NCBI RefSeq assembly: GCF_016820585.1
Contig: NZ_JADHDX010000004.1
Coordinates: 1 to 64,000 of the forward strand
Direction of reading: 5' to 3'
DNA length: 64,000 nt
From: Arthrobacter beigongshangensis
GTDB lineage: Bacteria > Bacillota > Bacilli > Bacillales_A > Planococcaceae
In this document: one piece after another, positions 1 to 7,299 of the stretch
Layout: every line of letters begins with the position of its first letter
How positions within the stretch are numbered: position 1 is the first letter of the stretch
Position numbers and translations under genes: made by a program
The notes under the pieces: model-generated
What the model was told of the DNA's origin: nothing
Databases searched by the model: none
The model's input: only the letters and a program-made list of their open reading frames with translations

Positions 1-145
1 CGTCCTCTCTATTTATTAGGATAGAGACTTAACTAACTTGTGTCCATACATCTATACTAGCTCCACGCCTTATATCGGCTGGAGGCTTAACTTAATTAAG
101 TTAAACAGATATAGTGATCGGGTAACTGTACACCTTAGCTAGAAT
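1..145. other. Intergenic segment with a palindrome
   Basis: No gene is visible. At 87..104 there is a perfect 18-bp palindrome, TTAACTTAATTAAGTTAA. Two weaker hairpins lie to its left, one formed by CTCTCTAT and ATAGAGA near 6..29 and one by CTCC and GGAG at 61..84. The segment lies just past the stop codon of the leftward TetR gene, so these may end transcription there or of a gene outside the window. None has a clear T-run. Confidence 0.3.
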
Positions 146-718
146 TTAACCGTTAGTAGACCCAAAATCTATCCCAGAAATTATATAAGGAATGGCTGAC
201 TTGATAAATTCCTCTGGCAGTATCTGCTTACTATTTCTTTTCCATTCTACAGAAGCTCCGTAAATTCCCCAGCTTAGTATAACAGCGGTAACTTTTAAAG
301 CTGCATCCTCTTCGATTTTATGTTGTTTTAACAGCATTTTATAAAAAATGACTTCGAGCTGTTCTCGAACGATACGAGCAATGGTATCTTCGTATCCTCT
401 ATGGCAACGATTGGATAATGACTTTTGAAAATTTGTGATGGCTAGGAAGATGCTTACTAATGCTTCTTCATTTAGTTTGTCGTTTTGGTAGTCAGCACAA
501 TCCAAATTAACTAACAATACTTCTGATAGTACCTTTTCTAATAAGTCATAGATATCTTCAAAATGATAATAGAATGTGGCACGATTAATCATAGCCTCAG
601 TTGTAATATCCTTAACGGTAATATCCTTAAATTCTTTTTCGCCTGAAAGTTCCATAAAAGAATCCATGATTAATTTGCGGGTACGTTGAACTCGAGGATC
701 AGTCTTTAATTGTGACAT
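146..718 (-). CDS. TetR/AcrR family transcriptional regulator
   Basis: A 190-residue one-component repressor. The N-terminal helix-turn-helix spans about residues 28-55 and contains ITVKDITTEA and INRATFYYHF, the typical TetR recognition helix; the rest is the variable ligand-binding domain. The open frame extends to a TTG at 742, but a GGAGGGAG ribosome site sits just before the ATG at 718, so I start there. It is transcribed away from the FMN reductase/DsbA/YdhR operon. A 15-bp palindrome between the two (815..829) is a plausible operator. By context it probably senses a quinone, azo compound or other electrophile; the ligand is unknown. Confidence 0.85.
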   Translation of the reverse strand: MSQLKTDPRVQRTRKLIMDSFMELSGEKEFKDITVKDITTEAMINRATFYYHFEDIYDLLEKVLSEVLLVNLDCADYQNDKLNEEALVSIFLAITNFQKSLSNRCHRGYEDTIARIVREQLEVIFYKMLLKQHKIEEDAALKVTAVILSWGIYGASVEWKRNSKQILPEEFIKSAIPYIISGIDFGSTNG

Positions 719-793
719 GTTAATCTCCCTCCTACTTTTCAAACAAATTCTTCAATGTGTTGTATAAACGACATTTCCAATAGATTATTGGTG

Positions 794-829
794 TTGATAC
801 TTTTAATTATGGTCTACAATTCAATTGTA
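794..829 (+). promoter_or_regulatory. Putative promoter and TetR operator for the FMN reductase operon
   Basis: A -35-like TTGATA at 794 is followed 15 bases later by TACAAT at 815. The latter lies inside the perfect palindrome TACAATTCAATTGTA (815..829, arms of 7 around one C). A bound repressor would cover the -10 region. A second, imperfect dyad (TGTTGT and ACGACA near 757..773) lies nearer the TetR gene. Assignment to the divergent TetR protein rests on position only. Confidence 0.45.
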
Positions 830-899
830 AAGCAAATAATTAACTTTCAAAGCAATGTTTAATAAGCATGCTTTGCAATACACATTAGGAGGAATTGTA

Positions 900-1457
900 A
901 TGGTTAAAATTGGTGTTATCACTGGGAGTACTCGAGATTCTCGAGTAAACATACAAGTCGCAGAATGGGTGAAATCCATTGCTGATCAAAGAACAGATGC
1001 TGAATTTGAATTGGTAGATATTAAAGATTATAACCTACCAAAATTTAATGAACCTATCCCTGCAATTATGTCACAGGATTATCAAGCACCAGAAGCGAAA
1101 GTTTGGTCTGAAAAAATTAGTGAGCTTGACGGGTTTGTTTTTGTCACACCGGAATATAACAAAGCTGTTACTTCAGGATTGAAAGATGCCATCGATTATT
1201 TATATGTCGAGTGGAATAATAAAGCAGCCGGAATTGTAAGTTATGGTTCTACTCTTGGCGTTACAGCAGCTAACAATTTGCGGTTAATTCTAACTGTACC
1301 AAAAGTGGCGACGGTAGGCACTCAGCCGGCACTCAGTCTTTTTACTGATTTTGAAGAAATGAGCACCTTTAAACCAGCACCGTTTCATGAAGAAACCGTT
1401 CAAACAATGTTGAATGAGGTCGTAGCTTGGTCTACTGCATTGAAAACGATTAGATAA
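900..1457 (+). CDS. NADPH-dependent FMN reductase (azoreductase/quinone reductase type)
   Basis: A 185-residue cytosolic flavodoxin-fold reductase. The phosphate-binding loop GSTR is at residues 9-12. The PEYN motif (84-87) and the following SGLKDAIDYL / EWNNKAAGIVSYG segment are characteristic of the NADPH-dependent FMN reductase family, which reduces quinones, azo dyes or chromate by two electrons. TAGGAGGA is well placed before ATG 900; the upstream in-frame ATG at 855 has no ribosome site. It is first in an operon with a DsbA-like protein and a YdhR monooxygenase. A paralog lies at 35471, and the C-terminus of a third survives at 14386. Confidence 0.85.
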   Translation: MVKIGVITGSTRDSRVNIQVAEWVKSIADQRTDAEFELVDIKDYNLPKFNEPIPAIMSQDYQAPEAKVWSEKISELDGFVFVTPEYNKAVTSGLKDAIDYLYVEWNNKAAGIVSYGSTLGVTAANNLRLILTVPKVATVGTQPALSLFTDFEEMSTFKPAPFHEETVQTMLNEVVAWSTALKTIR

Positions 1458-1526
1458 TAATTCCAATCAATAATCAAAAGCGAGGGATAAGAACTTTACT
1501 TCATTTCTCTCGTTTATTCTAGAGAA

Positions 1527-2474
1527 ATGAGGGAAAATAAATTGAAGAACAATAATAATATGATGTGTGATTTAGAAACAGGTGTATGTGGAGTAGCAGG
1601 GGAAGAGGAAATGGAAATCATTGATTTCAATCAACCAGAAAAAAATATTAAACTTTACTATGTGACGGACCCTATCTGTTCTCATTGTTGGGCAATTGAA
1701 CCGACATTCCGTCGCTTTACAGAGCAATATGGTCATTATTTTAACCTTCACACGGTTATGGGTGGTTTGCTGGAGAAATGGCATGATGGACCTATCGATC
1801 CTGCGAACGGAATTCATAAACCAGCCGACGTTGCGGGTCACTGGAGAGAAGTTGGAGAACACTCGAGAATGCCAATTGATGGTAGTTTAATGATTGATAA
1901 TCCAGTTCAATCCTCTTATCCAGCCTCTCGTGTATTTAAAGTAATCCAAAAAAATCATAGCGATGCGACAGCATTTGAATACTTGCGTCGTGCCAGAGAA
2001 GCACTTTTCGTATTTAATCAAAACATTTCAGATCAATCCGTACTGATTGAAATCGTCGATAAAATGGGTCTTGATGGGGAAGAGATTGTAAATGAAGCTG
2101 AACAACAACCAATCGGACAACAATTATTGAATGAGGACTTTGCGTTAGTTAGAAACCTAGGTGCCAGAGGTTTTCCTACAATTATCATGGTGAATGAAGA
2201 AAATAAAGGTGTGAAAATTGTTGGTGGACGCCCGTTTGAATACTATGTTGATGGATTAAAACAAGTTCTAAATGTGGAAGCACTACACCCAAAACAGCAG
2301 CCATCTGTTTCTAGCTTGCTTGAAAAAGAAAAAATGCTATTTTCTAAAGAAATTGAAGTCATGTACGATGTTGAACAATCAGAGGTTCACTCTTTTATTG
2401 AAAACGAGCTTGCACCAAATAGCTATGAGGCGAAGGAAATTTTAGGGGAATTCTATTTCGCAACTACAAAATAA
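1527..2474 (+). CDS. DsbA-family (FrnE/SpxH-like) thioredoxin-fold protein
   Basis: A 315-residue predicted cytosolic protein with no signal peptide. A thioredoxin-like CSHC motif (residues 51-54, in DPICSHCWAIEP) opens the fold, an alpha-helical insertion follows, and GARGFPTIIMV carries the cis-proline loop. This order matches the DsbA/FrnE/YjbH superfamily. The N-terminal tail has another cysteine pair, Cys14 and Cys21. The start is uncertain: ATG 1527 has no clear ribosome site, TTG 1542 has GAGGG at good spacing, and ATG 1560/1563 are alternatives. It lies between the FMN reductase and YdhR genes and probably shares their response to thiol-reactive compounds. SpxH-like adaptor function is possible but unproven. 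Confidence 0.65.
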   Translation: MRENKLKNNNNMMCDLETGVCGVAGEEEMEIIDFNQPEKNIKLYYVTDPICSHCWAIEPTFRRFTEQYGHYFNLHTVMGGLLEKWHDGPIDPANGIHKPADVAGHWREVGEHSRMPIDGSLMIDNPVQSSYPASRVFKVIQKNHSDATAFEYLRRAREALFVFNQNISDQSVLIEIVDKMGLDGEEIVNEAEQQPIGQQLLNEDFALVRNLGARGFPTIIMVNEENKGVKIVGGRPFEYYVDGLKQVLNVEALHPKQQPSVSSLLEKEKMLFSKEIEVMYDVEQSEVHSFIENELAPNSYEAKEILGEFYFATTK

Positions 2475-2494
2475 GCAAATAAAGGAGAATGACT

Positions 2495-2800
2495 ATGGCA
2501 CACGTATTACAGGTGGATTTTAAAATGAATGGACCATTCGGAGACGAAATGGCTGAGGCATTTACTGATTTAGCAAAAAGCATCAACGAAGAAGACGGAT
2601 TTATGTGGAAGATTTGGACAGAAAGCCCCGAAACAAGTGAAGCTGGCGGAATTTATATTTTCGAAACAAAAGAAACAGCTGAAAAATACCTAGATATGCA
2701 CACGAAAAGACTAGCTGGCTTTGGAGTTGCAGACGTCAACGCAAAAATCTTTGCTATTAATCCTAAGCATACTGAGATTACTAAAGGACCGATAAAATAA
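2495..2800 (+). CDS. YdhR-family monooxygenase (ferredoxin-like fold)
   Basis: A 101-residue protein closely resembling E. coli YdhR over its whole length: MNGPFGDEMAEAF, EEDGFMWKIWTES, AGGIYIFETKETAEKYL and HTKRL all have direct counterparts. The family adopts a dimeric alpha/beta ferredoxin-like fold and is thought to act as a cofactor-free aromatic or quinol monooxygenase. AAAGGAG at 2481 is correctly spaced for ATG 2495; the in-frame ATG at 2489 is too close to it. It follows the DsbA-like gene by 20 bases and is the last gene of the TetR-controlled operon. The substrate cannot be read from the sequence. Confidence 0.8.
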   Translation: MAHVLQVDFKMNGPFGDEMAEAFTDLAKSINEEDGFMWKIWTESPETSEAGGIYIFETKETAEKYLDMHTKRLAGFGVADVNAKIFAINPKHTEITKGPIK

Positions 2801-2860
2801 TAATTAAGGCACCTAAACAATCTTTCTATTATAAATTTCGTAGTGCACAGTCACCTTTAT

Positions 2861-3175
2861 CTACGAGACAAGCTTTAAACCAACTGCTGCGCCCAATACC
2901 ATGGCTATAAAAATGAGTCTTTTCCAGTCTTTTGATTCACCATAAAAAATCATGCCTAATATTGCTCCACCAGATGCACCAATTCCTGTCCAAATGGCAT
3001 ATGCAGTCCCCATCGGTAGTGTTTTCATGGCATATGCAAGAAAAATAAAACTTGCGCCAAAGCCGAGAATGAGTAATAGCACTGATTGCCAATCTCGATC
3101 TTTGTGCAATTTATTGATCATCAATACACCAAACATTTCAAATAACCCTGCTACAACTAAAAAAACCCAAGCCAT
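2861..3175 (-). CDS. ykkD: Guanidinium exporter subunit YkkD (SMR family)
   Basis: A 104-residue small multidrug resistance protein with four transmembrane helices. The essential membrane-embedded glutamate is Glu13 (GLFEMFGV), and the TAYAIWTGIGASGGAILGM segment of helix 3 is typical of the family. It is the second gene of a pair: its ATG overlaps the TAA of the first by one base, which suggests coupled translation and a heteromeric pump. Since the pair is preceded by a guanidine-I riboswitch, export of guanidinium in exchange for protons is the most likely role. Confidence 0.85.
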   Translation of the reverse strand: MAWVFLVVAGLFEMFGVLMINKLHKDRDWQSVLLLILGFGASFIFLAYAMKTLPMGTAYAIWTGIGASGGAILGMIFYGESKDWKRLIFIAMVLGAAVGLKLVS

Positions 3176-3516
3176 TAAGATTCAACTCCTTCTTCAACGG
3201 TATCTTTTGTCACTAATTTCAAACCAATTACCCCTGCCAATAAAACCAAAATTAACAGCACTTTTGCGAGTTGAAACGGTTCGCCAAAAAATAAGATATC
3301 CGAAAATACGGTTCCGGCAGTGCCTAGACCTACAAATACTGCATAGACAGTACCAACAGGTAGTTCTTTGCCAGCCATAATCATTAAGTAGAAACTAACG
3401 ATAATTGCAATAACTGTTCCAGTCCAAGTCCAAAAGTCATCCGCATGTTTTAACCCAATGACCCAAAAAACTTCAAAAAAAGCAGCGATAATCACTTTCA
3501 CCCAGTTTGCATTCAT
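3175..3516 (-). CDS. ykkC: Guanidinium exporter subunit YkkC (SMR family)
   Basis: A 113-residue SMR protein with four transmembrane helices and the conserved glutamate Glu15 in [13 protein letters not shown]. The helix-3 motif [16 protein letters not shown] and a short charged tail ([11 protein letters not shown]) follow. GGAGGTG stands before ATG 3516; the longer frame to 3567 runs into the riboswitch terminator and is not used. It is co-transcribed with ykkD and controlled by the guanidine-I riboswitch upstream. In B. subtilis the homologous YkkC-YkkD pair works together, and the same is inferred here. Confidence 0.85.
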   Translation of the reverse strand: MNANWVKVIIAAFFEVFWVIGLKHADDFWTWTGTVIAIIVSFYLMIMAGKELPVGTVYAVFVGLGTAGTVFSDILFFGEPFQLAKVLLILVLLAGVIGLKLVTKDTVEEGVES

Positions 3517-3553
3517 GCAAACAACACCTCCAATTTTATTCTTACCCAAACAA

Positions 3554-3676
3554 CAAAAAAAGCCCAAGAGACAACTGTTAAACAGTTTCTCCCAGGCTTT
3601 TATCCTTCCGTGGCATAGCAGAGCTATGAGTTTTCTCTCGGACCAGACTAACAGATTCGTTACGGAACCCTAGAAA
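3554..3676 (-). promoter_or_regulatory. Guanidine-I (ykkC) riboswitch with intrinsic terminator
   Basis: Read on the minus strand, the leader contains the hallmark blocks of the ykkC class in order: CTAGGGTTCCG (3673..3663), CTGGTCCGAGAG, CACGGAAGGATAAAAGCC and TGGGAGA. The last block (AAAGCCTGGGAGA) pairs with TCTCTTGGGCTTT to form a terminator followed by seven T. The strand shared between aptamer and terminator implies that guanidine binding prevents termination and turns on ykkCD. The match of the conserved blocks and the SMR genes downstream make this a secure call. Confidence 0.93.
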
Positions 3677-3702
3677 ACATTTTGCTTATGCAATTACCAT
3701 CG

Positions 3703-3730
3703 ATTATACACAAATTTCGACTTAGTTCAA
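3703..3730 (-). promoter_or_regulatory. Promoter of the riboswitch-ykkCD transcript
   Basis: On the minus strand TTGAAC (3730..3725) is separated by 16 bases from a perfect TATAAT (3708..3703). Transcription would start some 20 bases before the aptamer. Confidence 0.7.
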
Positions 3731-3988
3731 GGTTAAGGTTTTAGTGAATCAATCAATTAACTTGTAGGTAACTAGCGAATGATAGGCAAACCATTAAAAT
3801 GAAGTTAGATTTTTGGCATTTGACCCAGTAGTCCGTATGCTAAATGCAATAAGTATTGAAAGTGAAATGTAATAACTATTTGACAATTCATTTATTTTTT
3901 AGTTATTCTTACTTGGAAGTTGTCGTAAAGGAATTTGATAAAACGGATTTGCTAATACCGCAAAAATATGAAGTGAGGAGAGATTTTT

Positions 3989-4552
3989 ATGATGATTAAT
4001 AGTATTTTAGAATACAATGAACAATTTGTGAAAGACAAAAAGTATGAGGAGTTCCATACAACAAAGTTTCCAAACAAGAAAATGGTGATTGTCACCTGTA
4101 TGGATACAAGATTAATTGAACTTTTGCCCCAGTCGATGAATTTGCGTAATGGGGATGCTAAACTTATCAAAAATGCGGGTGGCGTTATTTCCCACCCATT
4201 TGGCAGTGCTATGAGAAGTATTCTCGTGGCATTGTATGAACTAAAAGCAAGTGAGGTTTGTGTAATCGGGCATCATGGGTGTGGCATGAACAATATAAAT
4301 TCACTTGAGACGATTAAGAAAATGCAAGAAGGTGGAATTTCTCAACAAACATTTGACACATTGGAGTTTGCTGGCATTAATATTGAGGAATGGCTAAAAG
4401 GTTTTGAAAATGTAGAAGATAGCGTTCGTAATAGCGTGAATATGATTAAGAAACATCCCCTTCTCCCAATTGGAACGCCTGTCCACGGCCTAGTAATTGA
4501 CCCGGAAACAGGTAAATTAGATGTGGTGGTAAAGGACGCTGAAACTATATAA
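3989..4552 (+). CDS. Beta-class carbonic anhydrase (YtiB-like)
   Basis: A 187-residue zinc enzyme interconverting CO2 and bicarbonate. The zinc ligands are visible: Cys37 in TCMDTR together with the Asp39-Arg41 dyad, then His95 and Cys98 in GHHGCGM. Length and spacing match the short YtiB-type beta carbonic anhydrases of Bacillales. GAGGAG precedes ATG 3989; ATG 3992 is an equivalent alternative. It is a single-gene unit with a -35-like TTGACA near 3881 and a strong bidirectional terminator downstream. Its role is presumably bicarbonate supply or pH homeostasis. Confidence 0.88.
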   Translation: MMINSILEYNEQFVKDKKYEEFHTTKFPNKKMVIVTCMDTRLIELLPQSMNLRNGDAKLIKNAGGVISHPFGSAMRSILVALYELKASEVCVIGHHGCGMNNINSLETIKKMQEGGISQQTFDTLEFAGINIEEWLKGFENVEDSVRNSVNMIKKHPLLPIGTPVHGLVIDPETGKLDVVVKDAETI

Positions 4553-4619
4553 ATCACACTAAAAAAGAATTAGCGTTATCCAGCTACTTTCCGATGATTG
4601 TATTCGGATAACGAAATAA

Positions 4620-4663
4620 GTAAAAGGCATTTGAGAATTAGATCATTCCCAAATGCCTTTTAC
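4620..4663. terminator. Bidirectional intrinsic terminator
   Basis: GTAAAAGGCATTTG pairs with CAAATGCCTTTTAC around a 16-base loop. It has A and T runs on both sides and lies between the convergent carbonic anhydrase and isochorismatase-like genes. Confidence 0.8.
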
Positions 4664-4675
4664 AAATTGCGTTTC

Positions 4676-5221
4676 TTATTGCAAGAAGTCCTCTGTCGAA
4701 GTTACAGCACAATACATACCGTTAAGTGCACCAACAAACGCATAATGAACCTGTTCAGCTGGAACGACCTTACCCCCATAAGATAAGTCCCTTGTCGCAC
4801 ATGCATCTTCAATAAGTGTCGTCTCAAAGCCAAGATCTACAGACGCTCTGACTGTTGCATCGATACACATATGCGTCATCATACCGACAACTACTACCTT
4901 AGTTATTCCTTTTTCTTTTAATTTGCTTTCTAATTCAGTCTGTAAAAAGCTATTAGGGAAATGTTTGACGATAATGCTTTCGTTTTCCAAAGGTTGAACA
5001 GTTTCATGTATTTCAGCACCCTCCGTATCCGGAAGGAAGAATCCTAGTGCTGGATCAGCTGCGATATGCTGCACATGAAAAATATTATCATTGTTGTTCT
5101 TTCTAAAATGTTCAAGCACTTTAGCAGCGTTCGCAGCCGCTTGATCTGGATTAACTAATTCCATTCTTCCATTCGAGAAATAGTCGTTTTGAATATCTAC
5201 AATAATTAGCGCTGTGCTCAT
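4676..5221 (-). CDS. Isochorismatase-family cysteine hydrolase
   Basis: A 181-residue member of the isochorismatase/nicotinamidase-like superfamily. The catalytic triad can be placed: Asp9 in IIVDIQNDY, Lys86 in SIIVKHFPNSF and Cys119 in MMTHMCIDATVRAS, followed by the conserved TTLIEDACATRDL strand. AGGTGGAG precedes ATG 5221. Substrates in this family vary (nicotinamide, isochorismate, N-carbamoyl compounds, oxamate) and none can be chosen from sequence. It diverges from a wrecked Lrp/AsnC gene that may once have regulated it. Confidence 0.82.
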   Translation of the reverse strand: MSTALIIVDIQNDYFSNGRMELVNPDQAAANAAKVLEHFRKNNNDNIFHVQHIAADPALGFFLPDTEGAEIHETVQPLENESIIVKHFPNSFLQTELESKLKEKGITKVVVVGMMTHMCIDATVRASVDLGFETTLIEDACATRDLSYGGKVVPAEQVHYAFVGALNGMYCAVTSTEDFLQ

Positions 5222-5342
5222 TATTCTCCACCTCATTTATAGTATTTTGTTACACTATAATCATAAGTCGTACATTGATTTTTATCGATAAGTTGATGAA
5301 ACACTTTGATCTTTAAAAATTTCATGGTGAAAGGAGTTTATT

Positions 5343-5686
5343 ATGGAACTTGATAACATTGATTTTCAGATCCTTCGGTTATTATCCCAAAATTCACGTA
5401 TTCAATGGAAAGACTTAGGGGAACAAATTCATATGACGGGACAAGCGGTAGGGAATCGTATAAAAAAACTTGAGGATAGTGGTGTCATTAAAGCTTACTC
5501 TCTACTAGTTGATGAAATGAAAGTAGGGCTTACGTATACGGAGAAGGCTGTTACCATATAAAAATAAAAGTTAGTTCTCAGGAGCAATTAAATCTTTTTC
5601 TGGATAAAATACTTGAGTATGGAAATTATGCTGTACATTTATCGATAAAAGAGATTAAACAACAACATCCGTTGATTGCCACATGA
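5343..5686 (+). pseudogene. Lrp/AsnC-family regulator, internally deleted
   Basis: The first 60-odd codons encode an intact AsnC-type helix-turn-helix (DNIDFQILRLLSQNSRIQWKDLG, then VGNRIKKLEDSGVIKAYSLLVD). The frame then stops at 5561. The C-terminal end of the same kind of protein follows in another frame, from IKIKVSSQEQ to IKQQHPLIAT and stop at 5684..5686. Roughly 50 codons of the ligand-binding (RAM) domain are missing between the two parts, so this is a deletion rather than a sequencing slip. It is divergent from the isochorismatase-like gene. Confidence 0.8.
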
Positions 5687-5774
5687 CAATAGGTGTTGTC
5701 TTATTCAGAAGATCAATAAAAATAGTGGGCAACTAAGTACAGTTAAATTATAGGGAAAGGCAAAGTTGTCAGTG

Positions 5775-5803
5775 TTGACAATATACCTGTAGGGGTATAA
5801 AAT
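5775..5803 (+). promoter_or_regulatory. Promoter with CsoR/CstR-type operator upstream of cstR
   Basis: TTGACA at 5775..5780 and TAAAAT at 5798..5803 are 17 bases apart. Between them lies ATACCTGTAGGGGTAT (5783..5798), the G-tract pseudo-palindrome typical of CsoR/CstR operators. It would block RNA polymerase directly, so cstR is predicted to be autoregulated. Confidence 0.8.
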
Positions 5804-5908
5804 AATATTTGTTAGTGCTTCTTTGATGAACAAGGTATAAAATGATAGTTTATATTAACTGGTTGTAAATCTCATCGAGAAAAAACAGCGTTGTGGAGGC
5901 GAATACCT

Positions 5909-6169
5909 ATGGAATACAATGATCAAACGAAGAATAGAGTCAAGCGTATGGAAGGCCAACTTCGTGGGATTTTAAAAATGATGGAAGAAGACAAAGATTG
6001 CAAAGAGGTCATTACGCAGTTGTCGGCTGTTCGCTCAGCAGTAGATCGAACAATCGGTGTGATTGTCAGTTCAAATTTAGTTGAATGTGTTCAAGAAGCC
6101 GAAAAAAGTGGAGAAAAAACGGATGAACTCATTCAAGAGGCTGTCAACTTGCTTGTAAAAAGCAGATAA
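5909..6169 (+). CDS. cstR: Persulfide-sensing repressor CstR (CsoR family)
   Basis: An 86-residue all-helical CsoR/RcnR-family repressor. Its two cysteines are at Cys31 (DKDCKEVITQLSA) and Cys60 (NLVECVQ), the same numbers as in Staphylococcus aureus CstR, and the tail ELIQEAVNLLVKS matches closely. The copper-ligand histidine of CsoR is replaced (NLVEC), which argues for sulfane-sulfur sensing by a Cys-Cys link rather than copper. GGAGG before ATG 5909 fixes the start over the longer frame at 5891. It sits between two matching operators and upstream of rhodanese and CoA-disulfide reductase genes. Confidence 0.9.
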   Translation: MEYNDQTKNRVKRMEGQLRGILKMMEEDKDCKEVITQLSAVRSAVDRTIGVIVSSNLVECVQEAEKSGEKTDELIQEAVNLLVKSR

Positions 6170-6180
6170 GAATTTTTTGG

Positions 6181-6222
6181 TTGACAGCATTTTTTTATTT
6201 AGTAGTATACCTATAGGGGTAA
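6181..6222 (+). promoter_or_regulatory. Second CstR-type promoter/operator
   Basis: TTGACA at 6181..6186 and TAGTAT at 6203..6208 form a promoter with 16-base spacing. ATACCTATAGGGGTAA at 6207..6222 overlaps the -10 and start region and matches the operator at 5783. It should put the rhodanese genes under CstR control. Confidence 0.78.
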
Positions 6223-6248
6223 GGGTAAAATGAAGTAGAGGAATCAAA

Positions 6249-6410
6249 ATGGCTATAAATGAACTTGAAGCTGGTCAAATATTAGAGATTCATACAACGG
6301 ATAAGAGGGCTAAAAGCGATTTTCCAGCATGGGCTAACTCAGGTGGACATGAGCTTTTGAAACATGAAGAAGAAAATGTTGTATTAAAGTTTTGGTTTAA
6401 AAAAGGTTAA
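6249..6410 (+). pseudogene. TusA-family sulfur carrier, N-terminally deleted
   Basis: The 53 codons encode only the C-terminal two thirds of a TusA-like protein: AINELEAGQILEIHTTDKRA, then FPAWANSGGHELL and VVLKFWFKKG. The N-terminal CPxP segment, with the sulfur-carrying cysteine, is gone. The start codon with its GAGGA ribosome site is joined directly and in frame to what is normally an internal AINEL. It lies first behind the second CstR operator, where an intact tusA would be expected. It could still be translated but cannot carry sulfur. Confidence 0.75.
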
Positions 6411-6469
6411 TCTTATTTTTTAAAATAGGTAAATACCCGCGGGGGGGAAAAGCGAGACCCGTAAAGGAG

Positions 6470-6841
6470 ATGAAAGATTTGGATTATGTCATTTACATCA
6501 TTATTGCTATTTTCTTATTTTCCACCATACAGCGTGCTCTACCAACAAAAGGTGTGAGACAGCTATCAACAACTGATTTAAAAGAGGAACTCATTCACAA
6601 GAATAAGCAATTTATTGATGTCCGAACACCTGGCGAATTTAAAGGAAACCATATAAAAGGTTTTAAAAATATTCCTCTTCATCAACTTTCTCAAAAAGCG
6701 GAGCAGGAGCTTTCAAAGGAAAAAGAAGTGATTGTCATTTGTCAAAGTGGAATGAGAAGCCAAAAAGCTAGTAAGGTGTTAAGGAAAATCGGATTTACAA
6801 AAGTAGCAAATGTCAAAGGTGGCATGAGTGCCTGGAGATAA
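6470..6841 (+). CDS. Membrane-anchored rhodanese-domain protein
   Basis: A 123-residue single-domain sulfurtransferase. One N-terminal transmembrane helix (about residues 6-20, VIYIIIAIFLF) is followed by a rhodanese domain containing FIDVRTPGEFKGNHI and the active-site loop CQSGMR with Cys91. AAAGGAG lies only one base before ATG 6470 but nine bases before TTG 6479, so the true start may be the TTG (product begins MDYVIYI). The anchor resembles YqhL-type rhodaneses. As part of the CstR operon it probably handles persulfide sulfur at the membrane face. Confidence 0.85.
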   Translation: MKDLDYVIYIIIAIFLFSTIQRALPTKGVRQLSTTDLKEELIHKNKQFIDVRTPGEFKGNHIKGFKNIPLHQLSQKAEQELSKEKEVIVICQSGMRSQKASKVLRKIGFTKVANVKGGMSAWR

Positions 6842-6883
6842 CTTGAATCAGCAAATGCTTTTTTACAAAAGGAGGATTTTATA

Positions 6884-7180
6884 ATGAAAGAAATGACTGC
6901 AAAAGAAGTAGTGTCTTTCATAAGTGAAGGAAAGGCATTAACTATTATCGATGTGCGTGAAGTATATGAAGTAACAGCGGGGAAAATTCCGGGAGCTGTG
7001 AATATTCCATTAGGATTAGTGGAGTTTCGTATGCATGAATTGGATAAGTCAAAGGAATATATCATGGTTTGTCAATCGGGAGGAAGAAGTGGCCGTGCAA
7101 CACAATTCCTTGAAAGCCACGGATATAACGTAGTTAACATGCAGGGTGGAATGCTTGCTTGGGAAGGAGAAGTTAGGTGA
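6884..7180 (+). CDS. Single-domain rhodanese sulfurtransferase
   Basis: A 98-residue cytosolic rhodanese. It shows TIIDVREVYEVTAGKIPGAVNIPLG, the active loop CQSGGRSGRA with Cys63 and a closing GGMLAWEGEV. AAAGGAGG precedes ATG 6884. It follows the membrane rhodanese by 42 bases and precedes the CoA-disulfide reductase, the usual order in CstR-controlled sulfide/persulfide detoxification operons. It would move sulfane sulfur between low-molecular-weight persulfides and acceptors. Confidence 0.88.
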   Translation: MKEMTAKEVVSFISEGKALTIIDVREVYEVTAGKIPGAVNIPLGLVEFRMHELDKSKEYIMVCQSGGRSGRATQFLESHGYNVVNMQGGMLAWEGEVR

Positions 7181-7299
7181 ATTTTTTTCGGAACTTTTAA
7201 GACCCACATAAATATATGGTGGAATGGTAACGATGGTCGAAACAAAGTCATATCAAGCGCATGACAGAATAAATCTAAAGTTGAAAGGTGTGGAATCGC

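Noticed and set aside
5543..5686. The Lrp/AsnC break as a simple one-base frameshift
   Set aside because: Joining the two frames leaves the protein about 50 residues short of the family's usual length, so sequence has been deleted.
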